Below are positions 57,590 to 64,000 of a DNA stretch of 64,000 nucleotides, in pieces. Numbering within the stretch: position 1 is the stretch's first letter; each line of letters opens with the position of its first letter. The stretch is from an uncultured Alphaproteobacteria bacterium (GTDB lineage Bacteria; Pseudomonadota; Alphaproteobacteria; HIMB59; GCA-002718135): contig CACLJX010000007.1 of assembly GCA_902607435.1 (NCBI GenBank), positions 19,854 through 83,853 of the forward strand. Direction: 5' to 3'. The position numbers and the translations under genes are program-made. The notes under the pieces are model-generated. The model made no database searches. It was not told the DNA's origin and saw only the letters and a program-made list of their open reading frames with translations.

Positions 57590-58031
57590 AATTATTGAAG
57601 CAGAACCAAAACATATTGAACAAGTAGGTGAGCTATTTGATTTGTACAGACAATTTTACAAATATGAATCAAATTTAATTGAATCAACGAATTATATTAA
57701 AGACAGAATTAAAAATAATGAATCTATAATTTTTATAGCCATAAATGATGCTAATAAAGCGATTGGTTTTGTTCAACTTTATGAAACTTTCGGATCACTT
57801 GATTTGGGAAAAATTATAATTCTATATGATTTATATGTAAAAAAAGATCATAGAAAAAATAATATAGGAAGAAAATTAATGATTAGATCCCATGAATATG
57901 CCAAAAAAATTAATGCAAAACGAATACAACTATCAACAGCTACAGATAATTTTATTGGCCAATCATTATATGAATCTTTAGGTTATGTAAAAGACATTGA
58001 TTTTTATACGTATGATTTTGAAATAAAGTAG
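57579..58031 (+). CDS. GNAT-family N-acetyltransferase
   Basis: A 150-residue acetyltransferase: IILYDLYVKKDHRKNNIGRK contains the acetyl-CoA pyrophosphate loop (R/K-x-x-N-I-G-R), and QLSTATDNFIGQSLYESLGY is the C-terminal motif B. I start at ATG 57579 (MEFKIIEAEPKHIEQV), which overlaps the MFS stop by 11 bases. Acetylation of an amine from the same pathway is plausible. It converges on the methyltransferase at 58034. Confidence 0.82.
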   Translation: MEFKIIEAEPKHIEQVGELFDLYRQFYKYESNLIESTNYIKDRIKNNESIIFIAINDANKAIGFVQLYETFGSLDLGKIIILYDLYVKKDHRKNNIGRKLMIRSHEYAKKINAKRIQLSTATDNFIGQSLYESLGYVKDIDFYTYDFEIK

Positions 58032-58033
58032 TT

Positions 58034-59059
58034 TTAACCAAATCTTCTTTTTAATTCATAAGTGTATTCTGGGCCCATACCACAACAACTACCAATTATC
58101 TTTACCCCTTGATCAACCCAGCCTTGCATATCTTTTGAATACATTTCAGGAGTATAATTTTTATCAAAATTCCAATTTGGACGAACATAAGCTCCTTTGT
58201 GAGGATAGGCACCTAGATAACCAATCCATTTTTCTTTTATCGCTTGCAAACCTTTTGTAATATTTTTTGTTTCAGAATGCATAAGCAAAACTGCATCAAA
58301 ATTAGAATTAATATTATTTAAAGTTTCAGAAAATTTCATCTTTGAGTTTTCAAAAGCTAATAAATCTCCTGCTTCACTTTCTTCACCGCAACTTAATCCT
58401 AGCCAAACAGGCATACCTGAAGCTAAAGCAGCATCAATTGCTGGTTTGCAAATAGAAGGGTTAATAATCATTTCTAAAATTATCAAATCAATATTATATT
58501 TTTTAAAAATACTAATCTGTTCATTAAAATTTTTTAAAATTTTATTATAATTAAAACTACCTTCTCGAATACTTTCTTCTGTAAATTTTGAAATACTTCG
58601 TTGGTCAGTTTTCATATAATCTCGAAATTCTGAAGGATCATTAATTCCATCTACAATATCTGCTACTAAGGATAGTGATAAAGAACCCGCAATAGCTACT
58701 TTTTTATCAGGAAAATGATCTCTAGCCAAAATGGCACATTCCATTGCTTTTTCGTTGATGGCAACTGTTTGATCTTTAAAATTTGAATATTCAAGAACAT
58801 GTCGTGCTGACGAAAATGTATTGGTAGTAATAACATCTGCTCCAGCTGAAATATAATCTTTATGAATATTTTCTAAAATTTGTGGATGAGTGATTGATGC
58901 TGGACCACACCATCCCGCCCTATCCATCTGCGCACCTCTTTTTTCCAATTCTGAACCGTTAGCACCATCAAGAATAACAATTTTATCATTATTTAATTTA
59001 TCTTGAATATACTTGTAATTTTCCATAGACATTAAACTTTCATGATTTAAATTAATCAT
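58034..59059 (-). CDS. homocysteine S-methyltransferase family protein (BHMT/MmuM-like)
   Basis: A 341-residue zinc-thiolate barrel protein: ILDGANGSELEKRG at 28-41, DVITTNTFSSARHVL, GLSCGEE (first zinc cysteine) and IIGSCCGMGPEY (paired cysteines) at the C-terminus. The family moves a methyl group from betaine, S-methylmethionine or another donor to homocysteine. Next to a carnitine-to-betaine module, use of glycine betaine as donor is plausible but not proven. It is divergent from the HD-domain gene with only 17 bases between starts. Confidence 0.82.
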   Translation of the reverse strand: MINLNHESLMSMENYKYIQDKLNNDKIVILDGANGSELEKRGAQMDRAGWCGPASITHPQILENIHKDYISAGADVITTNTFSSARHVLEYSNFKDQTVAINEKAMECAILARDHFPDKKVAIAGSLSLSLVADIVDGINDPSEFRDYMKTDQRSISKFTEESIREGSFNYNKILKNFNEQISIFKKYNIDLIILEMIINPSICKPAIDAALASGMPVWLGLSCGEESEAGDLLAFENSKMKFSETLNNINSNFDAVLLMHSETKNITKGLQAIKEKWIGYLGAYPHKGAYVRPNWNFDKNYTPEMYSKDMQGWVDQGVKIIGSCCGMGPEYTYELKRRFG

Positions 59060-59076
59060 ACATTATTACAATTTAT

Positions 59077-59634
59077 ATGAAGCAAGTAAAGTTTGTACAA
59101 ATGAAAGATGGAGATAAAACAGACTATGATCTTCTATCTAATTTTGAAGAAAAACATATTAAAGGAACTGCTGATAGAATCATTAGAGTTCTAAAAAGTT
59201 TAGATAATTCTCTTGGCGGATACAAGATTTCTAGATTAGAGCATTCATTACAAACAGCGTCTAGAGCGAAACGAGATGGTTCTGATGAAGAAATGATCGT
59301 TGCTGCTTTATTACATGATATTGGAGATGAAATAGCACCTCTAAATCATTCAGAACTTGCAGCTTCTGTTTTAAAACCTTTTGTATCTGAAAAAACTCGG
59401 TGGATTGTTGAAAAACATGGTTTATTCCAAACTTATTATTACAATCATCATTATGGACAAGACAGAAATTTAAGAGATAAATATATGGGACATCCACACT
59501 ACAAAGAAACTATTAATTTTTGTCATAAATGGGATCAAGCTTCATTTGATCCTAATTACCAAACAATACCGCTAGAAGATTTTATACCTATGGTAGGACG
59601 AATCTTTAATAGAGAACCATACAAAAATTATTGA
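59077..59634 (+). CDS. HD-domain protein resembling PhnZ/TmpB-type mixed-valence diiron oxygenases
   Basis: A 185-residue HD protein. The ligand set reads H56 (RLEHSLQTA), H80-D81 (ALLHDIGDEIAPLNH), H91, H114, H124/H125 and D153. The spacing H56-x23-H80 equals that between the first two histidines of PhnZ, and EHSLQTA/HDIGD/HG-x-FQ-x-YY/D-x-x-SFDP are shared with that oxygenase group rather than with phosphohydrolases. PhnZ and TmpB oxidise organophosphonates; TmpB's product is glycine betaine. The gene is beside betaine and carnitine genes and no phosphonate transporter, so a quaternary-amine substrate is possible. Function is inferred. Confidence 0.72.
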   Translation: MKQVKFVQMKDGDKTDYDLLSNFEEKHIKGTADRIIRVLKSLDNSLGGYKISRLEHSLQTASRAKRDGSDEEMIVAALLHDIGDEIAPLNHSELAASVLKPFVSEKTRWIVEKHGLFQTYYYNHHYGQDRNLRDKYMGHPHYKETINFCHKWDQASFDPNYQTIPLEDFIPMVGRIFNREPYKNY

Positions 59635-60102
59635 TTATTTTTTTAATTTTTTGATAAGATGTAATTCGCCTGGATTAAAATTTTTTTTATTTTCATCAAT
59701 AAATGAATCAATTAAATTAGATTTTTCCAATTCAAATTCTATTACTTTTCTTACACTCAAATCAACATACAGTGAACACACTTCAGTAGTAGCTGCTAGA
59801 TATTTTTCTTCTTTATGAAGCATCTCTAATTTATAAACTATACGTTTTTTATCATGATCGAGAAAAAGTAGATTTAAATCAACCTCATCCCCTACCTTTA
59901 CTTCTTTGTCATAAGTTGTGTGAGACTCTACTGCAAATGTTGTTCTTTTCTGGTTAATGGCAGAATCTTCACCTATGTTAAATTTTTCCAACAAAGTTTC
60001 CCAGGCTACATCAAAAAGATGGATATAAAAAGCCAGATTCATATGGCGATTATAATCAACCCACTCTGATTTAACTCTACCTGTTTTTAAATAAATACTC
60101 AC
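59635..60102 (-). CDS. acyl-CoA thioesterase, probable betainyl-CoA thioesterase (CdhB-like)
   Basis: A hotdog-fold thioesterase of about 155 residues: [20 protein letters not shown] near 14-33 holds the 4HBT-type active-site aspartate and the N-R/G-HMN motif. I start at GTG 60102 ([14 protein letters not shown]); reading further upstream would run antisense through the start of the BKACE gene. The divergent arrangement with BKACE and L-carnitine dehydrogenase matches the carnitine degradation set, in which a thioesterase releases glycine betaine from betainyl-CoA. Confidence 0.82.
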   Translation of the reverse strand: MSIYLKTGRVKSEWVDYNRHMNLAFYIHLFDVAWETLLEKFNIGEDSAINQKRTTFAVESHTTYDKEVKVGDEVDLNLLFLDHDKKRIVYKLEMLHKEEKYLAATTEVCSLYVDLSVRKVIEFELEKSNLIDSFIDENKKNFNPGELHLIKKLKK

Positions 60103-60142
60103 TTGTTGGTCTCTAGAAAATAGGATACTACAATTACATAAA

Positions 60143-61033
60143 ATGAACAATAATGTAATAATTTCTTGTCCAGTAACTGGTTCGGGCGATACTGCAAAAA
60201 AACATCCTAATTTGCCAATTACGCCAAAACAAATTGCAGAAGCCGCTATTGAAGCAGCACAGGCCGGCGCCGCTATTGCCCACATACATGTAAGAGAGCC
60301 TGATGGCAGACCAAGCCGTAAATTAGAGTACTATAAAGAAGTTGCAGAAAGAATTCGATCAAGTGATACTGATGTTATACTTAACTTTACTACTGGTATG
60401 GGTGGTGATTTTGAGGTTGGAGAGGGTAAGGACCCTCTAAATCCAGTAGGAAAAAATACTGATATGATACATGCTCTTGACAGACTGGAACATGTGGAAG
60501 AATTGTTGCCTGAAATGTGTACCTTAGATTGTGGTTCTTTGAATTTTGGTGATACAAATATGACTTTTATCCATACTCCAATTCAACTTCGGGAAGCAGC
60601 AAAAAAAATGAAAGAACTTGGTGTTAAACCAGAAATGGAAGCTTTTGAAATGGGCCATCTTTGGTTTGCTAATCAATTATACAAAGAAGGTTTTATTCAA
60701 GATCCTCCTTGGTACCAAATTTGTTTAGGTATACCTTGGGGAGCTCCAGCGAATACTAGCACAATGAAAGTAATGGCAGATATGGTTCCAACAGAGGGTA
60801 TGTGGGCTGCTTTTGGTATTGGTAGAATGGAAATGCCTATGGTTGCTCAAGCTGTTCTTTTAGGTGGCAATGTCAGAGTAGGACTTGAAGATAACCTTTA
60901 TCTTGAGAAAGGTGTATTAGCATCCAATGGTCAATTAGTTGAAAAATCTGTTCGTATAATTGAAGATCTTGGGGCTAAAATACTTACTCCGTCTGAAACA
61001 AGGAAAAAATTAAAATTAAAAAAACATTTTTAA
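60143..61033 (+). CDS. beta-keto acid cleavage enzyme (BKACE, DUF849), probable dehydrocarnitine cleavage enzyme (CdhC-like)
   Basis: A 296-residue zinc-dependent TIM barrel: [20 protein letters not shown] at the N-terminus and the metal pair H47/H49 in [15 protein letters not shown]. The substrate segment [20 protein letters not shown] is conserved. BKACEs split a beta-keto acid with acetyl-CoA to acetoacetate and a new acyl-CoA; with 3-dehydrocarnitine the product is betainyl-CoA. The dehydrogenase gene five bases downstream and the divergent thioesterase make the carnitine version most likely. Confidence 0.9.
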   Translation: MNNNVIISCPVTGSGDTAKKHPNLPITPKQIAEAAIEAAQAGAAIAHIHVREPDGRPSRKLEYYKEVAERIRSSDTDVILNFTTGMGGDFEVGEGKDPLNPVGKNTDMIHALDRLEHVEELLPEMCTLDCGSLNFGDTNMTFIHTPIQLREAAKKMKELGVKPEMEAFEMGHLWFANQLYKEGFIQDPPWYQICLGIPWGAPANTSTMKVMADMVPTEGMWAAFGIGRMEMPMVAQAVLLGGNVRVGLEDNLYLEKGVLASNGQLVEKSVRIIEDLGAKILTPSETRKKLKLKKHF

Positions 61034-61038
61034 TTTGA

Positions 61039-61974
61039 ATGGGTTCAGTAATAAAAAAGATTGCCGTTATTGGTACTGGAGTTATTGGTACTGGCTGGAC
61101 TATAAGGTTTCTTGCAAAAAATAAAATAGTGTATGTTTTTGATCCAAAATCTAAACAAAAAGAATATTTATTAAATGAAATTAAAAGGGTTAATCAACCA
61201 ATTAAAAAATTTTACAACATTAAAAGATTCTCCATTAAAAAATTACATTTTACCAACTCTATCAAAGATGCTGTTAAAAATGCAGATTTAATCCAAGAAA
61301 ATACACCTGAAAATGAGGTTATTAAAAAAAAGATTATTAGAGATATTAGTAAATGGGCCAAACCAAATGCTATAATCGCTTCAAGTTCATCAGGTCTTCT
61401 ACCTACCCGTATTCAAACTGCTTGTAAAAATCCTGAAAGATTTTTGATTGCTCATCCGTTTAATCCTGTTTATTTATTGCCTCTTGTAGAATTAGTAAAA
61501 GGAAAAAAAACAAAAAAAATATATATTAATACTTCAAAATTATTTTATAGATCATTAGGTATGGAACCCTTAGAATTAAAAAAAGAAGTTGAAGGATATC
61601 TATCTGATCGATTGCAAGAATCTATATGGAGAGAATCTCTTCATATAATTAATGAAAACTTAGCAACCACTGATGATTTAGACAAAGCTATTACTAATGG
61701 GCCTGGTCTTAGATGGTCATTAATGGGAAATTTTTTAACTTTTCATCTTGCTGGTGGAAAAAAGGGTATGAAACATACTCTAGAGCAATTTGGACCTACG
61801 CTTGAACTTCCATGGACAAAGCTAAAAGCTCCTAAACTTTCAAAAAACCTAAAAAATAAAATAATTCAAGGGGCAAAAAAACAATCTAAAGCTAAATCAA
61901 TAAGCAAACTAACTTCATTTAGAGATAATTTTTTAATTGACCTATTAAAACTAAAAAATAAATATAAAATTTAA
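61039..61974 (+). CDS. L-carnitine 3-dehydrogenase (3-hydroxyacyl-CoA dehydrogenase family)
   Basis: A 311-residue NAD-dependent dehydrogenase. Rossmann motif GTGVIGTGW at 12-20, IQENTPE near 88, ASSSSGLLPT near 113 and HPFNPVYLLPLVELVKG near 137 with the catalytic histidine. The usual family length is about 310-320, or about 490 when fused to a thioesterase; here the thioesterase is a separate gene at 59635. It oxidises L-carnitine to 3-dehydrocarnitine, the substrate of BKACE. Confidence 0.87.
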   Translation: MGSVIKKIAVIGTGVIGTGWTIRFLAKNKIVYVFDPKSKQKEYLLNEIKRVNQPIKKFYNIKRFSIKKLHFTNSIKDAVKNADLIQENTPENEVIKKKIIRDISKWAKPNAIIASSSSGLLPTRIQTACKNPERFLIAHPFNPVYLLPLVELVKGKKTKKIYINTSKLFYRSLGMEPLELKKEVEGYLSDRLQESIWRESLHIINENLATTDDLDKAITNGPGLRWSLMGNFLTFHLAGGKKGMKHTLEQFGPTLELPWTKLKAPKLSKNLKNKIIQGAKKQSKAKSISKLTSFRDNFLIDLLKLKNKYKI

Positions 61975-61976
61975 CG

Positions 61977-62984
61977 ATGATTATAAACTCAAAATTTATT
62001 GCCTTAAAAGAGTATATCCCTACTGGAAGTCCTGAACTATTTCATTTTTCAATTAATAATGAAAAAATTAAACTAGAAAAAGACAAAAATGTTTTGATTA
62101 AAAATCAATGGATATCTGTTGATCCTTATATGCGAGCACGAATGACTGAACGAAAAAATTATAAACCCCCTTTTGAATTACAAAAACCAATGGAAGGAGC
62201 TGCTATAGGTAAAGTTTTATATAGTAATTCTTCTAATTATTCTGTTGGCGATGTAGTTATGAGTGATTTTGGTTGGCGTGATTACTATGTTGCAGAAGAA
62301 AAAAAATTAAAAAAAATTAAACCAATAAATGTTCCATTACAAACTTATCTAGGACCTTTAGGATTTACTGGACACACAGCTTATATTGGACTTTTTCGCA
62401 TTGGAGATCTTAAAGAAAATCAAACAGTTTTAGTTTCTTCTGCTGCAGGATCTGTTGGATCAATAGTTTGTCAAATAGCTAAAATAAAAGGATGCAAGGT
62501 TATTGCTAGTACTGGAAGTGATGAAAAAGTTAAATGGTTAACAAATGAACTTGGTGTTGATCATGCTTTTAATTATAAAAAAGTTGATAATTTAGTTTTA
62601 CATTTAAAATCTTTATCCTCAGAGGGTTATGATTTATATTTTGACAATGTCGGAGGTCATTTTTTAGAATCTGCAATTTATAGAATGAAAAATTATGGCA
62701 AAATTGTTATCTGTGGGAGAATTTCACAAATGAATGCTACTTCCTCAGGTGAAGGTCTCAAAAATATGGCTCATGTTTTAGTAAAAAGACTTACAATAAA
62801 GGGTTTTTTAATATTTGATCATTTTGATGACAATTATGATTTTGAAACAGACATGAAAAATTGGATTTTAAATAAACAAATTAAATGGAAAGAAACTATT
62901 GTTGAAGGAATTGAAAATACGCCTCAAGCTTTTTTAGACCTCCTTAATGGAAAAAATATAGGAAAGATGCTTGTAAAAATTTAA
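61977..62984 (+). CDS. NADP-dependent oxidoreductase, zinc-free MDR family (CurA/leukotriene B4 dehydrogenase-like)
   Basis: A 335-residue medium-chain reductase without zinc ligands: ISVDPYMRARMTERKNY near 48-64, GPLGFTGHTAYIGLFRIG, VLVSSAAGSVGSIVCQIAKI (nucleotide fold) and FDNVGGHFLE. This group reduces alpha,beta-unsaturated ketones or aldehydes with NADPH. It follows the carnitine dehydrogenase by two bases, so it may act on an unsaturated by-product, but no specific role can be read. It converges on the regulator gene (nine bases). Confidence 0.85.
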   Translation: MIINSKFIALKEYIPTGSPELFHFSINNEKIKLEKDKNVLIKNQWISVDPYMRARMTERKNYKPPFELQKPMEGAAIGKVLYSNSSNYSVGDVVMSDFGWRDYYVAEEKKLKKIKPINVPLQTYLGPLGFTGHTAYIGLFRIGDLKENQTVLVSSAAGSVGSIVCQIAKIKGCKVIASTGSDEKVKWLTNELGVDHAFNYKKVDNLVLHLKSLSSEGYDLYFDNVGGHFLESAIYRMKNYGKIVICGRISQMNATSSGEGLKNMAHVLVKRLTIKGFLIFDHFDDNYDFETDMKNWILNKQIKWKETIVEGIENTPQAFLDLLNGKNIGKMLVKI

Positions 62985-62993
62985 GATAACATT

Positions 62994-64000
62994 TTAAATA
63001 GTTACATAAGGGGAAGTACCTCTATAACTGATATCTAATTTTAAATTTTTATCTATTGGCGGGAAAGCCCTTTGTTCACAATCTGTGCGTGGACAAATTC
63101 TGCATGAAATACCAATTGGTGTTTCTAGTTTTTTATTTTCTAGATCAATCCCATCAGCATAAGTTAATTCTTTCGCATATTGCATATCACAACCTAAACC
63201 TATTGAAACAAAACTTTTGATAGCACCATATTTTTCAATACCTTTTTCAAAAGCTCTAGCAATACAAAAATATACTTTGCCATCAGGCATACGAGATATT
63301 TGAGTATTGATTTTTCCAGGACTTGAAAAGGCACTATATACATTCCAACGTGGACATGCTCCTCCATGACGTGGAATATGTATTCCTGAAAGAGAGAAAC
63401 GTTTTGAAACATTTCCTGCATTATCAGTTTTTAAAAAATGAAAAGGGACTCCTTCATTACCTGGTCTTTGAAGATTTGTTAGTCTATGCGTAACCTGCTC
63501 AAAACTAGTTGCAAAATGATGCATAAGCAATTCCACATCGTATCGGAATTTTTTAGCAGTAATTATAAAATTATCATAAGGCATAAGAATTGCAGAGGAT
63601 AAATAATTTAACAAAGAAATTTTTAATAAATTTACAATATCTTGTGAAGTAATTTTATTTTTTTTGATTATATTATTTATTTCATCTTCTCCTTCAAAAA
63701 AAGCAATTTGATATGCTAGATGAAAGTTTCTTGATGAATAATTTAACATTTCAGATACATAAAGCGTATTTTTATTTCGATCATATCTTTTTACAGATTT
63801 TTCATTTTCTTCAGGAGTAATAACTTTGACTTTAGTATTATGCTCATTCAATAAATATTGGATTAAAGTATGTCCAATTGTTCGATGACCTTCTTCAAAG
63901 TAAATTTTTTCTCTTAGGTTTTCAGCTTTTTGTTCTAAGCTTGGAAAATAATTTTTATTTTCTTGAAGAAAATCAGATACTATCTCAACAGGAAGTCTTG
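62994..64000 (-). CDS. short-chain fatty acyl-type transcriptional regulator (XRE/IrrE-like + DUF2083), C-terminal part; 5' end outside window
   Basis: The reading frame is open from the right edge to the stop at 62994, at least 335 codons. The visible part has an IrrE/ImmA-like stretch and then the DUF2083 region: ILMPYDNFIITAKKFRYDVE, ATSFEQVTHRLTNLQRPG, GGACPRWNVYSAFSSPGKI, YFCIARAFEKG, IGLGCDMQYAKELTYADG and the cysteine-rich SCRICPRTDCEQRAFPP. Proteins of this kind (RamB/ScfR type) sense short-chain acyl-CoA status and carry an N-terminal HTH, expected beyond base 64000. An internal TTG at 63851 is not the start, since family sequence continues upstream of it (SLEQKAENLREKIYFEEGHR). Confidence 0.85.
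   Translation of the reverse strand, partial: RLPVEIVSDFLQENKNYFPSLEQKAENLREKIYFEEGHRTIGHTLIQYLLNEHNTKVKVITPEENEKSVKRYDRNKNTLYVSEMLNYSSRNFHLAYQIAFFEGEDEINNIIKKNKITSQDIVNLLKISLLNYLSSAILMPYDNFIITAKKFRYDVELLMHHFATSFEQVTHRLTNLQRPGNEGVPFHFLKTDNAGNVSKRFSLSGIHIPRHGGACPRWNVYSAFSSPGKINTQISRMPDGKVYFCIARAFEKGIEKYGAIKSFVSIGLGCDMQYAKELTYADGIDLENKKLETPIGISCRICPRTDCEQRAFPPIDKNLKLDISYRGTSPYVTI

Noticed and set aside
29000..58031. Genomic island from recent transfer
   Set aside because: Base composition and codon use look like the flanks; no integrase, attachment-site repeats or IS fragments were seen.
59635..60285. Thioesterase frame extended upstream to 60285
   Set aside because: The extra 61 residues run antisense through the strongly conserved start of the BKACE gene and have no family similarity; GTG 60102 gives a normal hotdog protein.
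63703..63851. TTG at 63851 as the start of a 285-residue regulator
   Set aside because: The same frame stays open to the window edge with family-like sequence, so the gene is 5'-truncated by the window.

Overview
The window is a gene-dense, very AT-rich stretch of a bacterial chromosome (intergenic gaps mostly 0-100 bases, many stop/start overlaps, several overlapping convergent genes). It reads as a streamlined marine alphaproteobacterium. The reasons are the recA-alaS-icd neighbourhood, an alphaproteobacterial SOS box (GTTC-N7-GTTC) in front of recA, a DksA of the one-cysteine type, a 404-residue NADP isocitrate dehydrogenase, a class II DAHP synthase, and a large load of genes for marine nitrogenous osmolytes. 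An AT-rich pelagic lineage (SAR11-like, HIMB59-like or AEGEAN-169-like) fits, but the sequence alone does not settle which.

Bases 1-28,950 are mostly housekeeping: the 5' end of rlmE, an RND efflux pair, pssA and psd, a LOG-family hydrolase, icd, alaS, recA, dksA, moaA, nadK, a tRNA-Leu(UAA) gene split by a 190-nt group I intron, a CinA-type protein, map, purB, an NRDE protein, bolA-grxD, rpsD, trmJ, cimA, gltX, nadE, class II DAHP synthase, glmU, a ParA-like ATPase and a Sua5/TsaC protein.

Bases 29,000-50,650 form a polyamine and amine island. It holds two PuuA-like glutamine synthetase homologues, two DadA/PuuB-like FAD oxidases, a Rieske oxygenase, two agmatine deiminase paralogues, N-carbamoylputrescine amidase with a DUF6356 protein between it and the deiminase, a nicotinamidase, a methyltransferase, and two complete PotABCD-type ABC importers. 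The second importer is co-transcribed with an acyl-CoA dehydrogenase and a BetI-like TetR repressor.

Bases 50,700-58,030 hold a tightly coupled operon divergent from the repressor: two PYROXD2/CrtI-like FAD oxidoreductases, a GcvT-like protein, a class III aminotransferase, an MFS carrier and a GNAT. Bases 58,000-63,000 carry a carnitine-to-glycine-betaine module (BKACE, L-carnitine dehydrogenase, betainyl-CoA thioesterase) beside a homocysteine methyltransferase-family protein and an HD-domain protein resembling diiron oxygenases. A 5'-truncated ScfR/DUF2083-type regulator closes the window.

The strongest candidate for an undescribed system is a regulon. The same inverted repeat, TTGAAT-N4-ATTCAA, lies in the divergent promoter of the BetI-like repressor (50,686-50,701) and again 17.6 kb away between the Rieske oxygenase and a DadA-like oxidase (33,046-33,061). 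This ties importer, Rieske oxygenase, FAD enzymes, GcvT-like protein, aminotransferase and acyl-CoA dehydrogenase into one probable inducible pathway for a methylated or quaternary amine whose identity I cannot read from sequence. No insertion sequence, prophage or CRISPR array was seen. No gap exceeds 300 bases; the largest are 12,136-12,371, 44,668-44,848 and 12,789-12,965.
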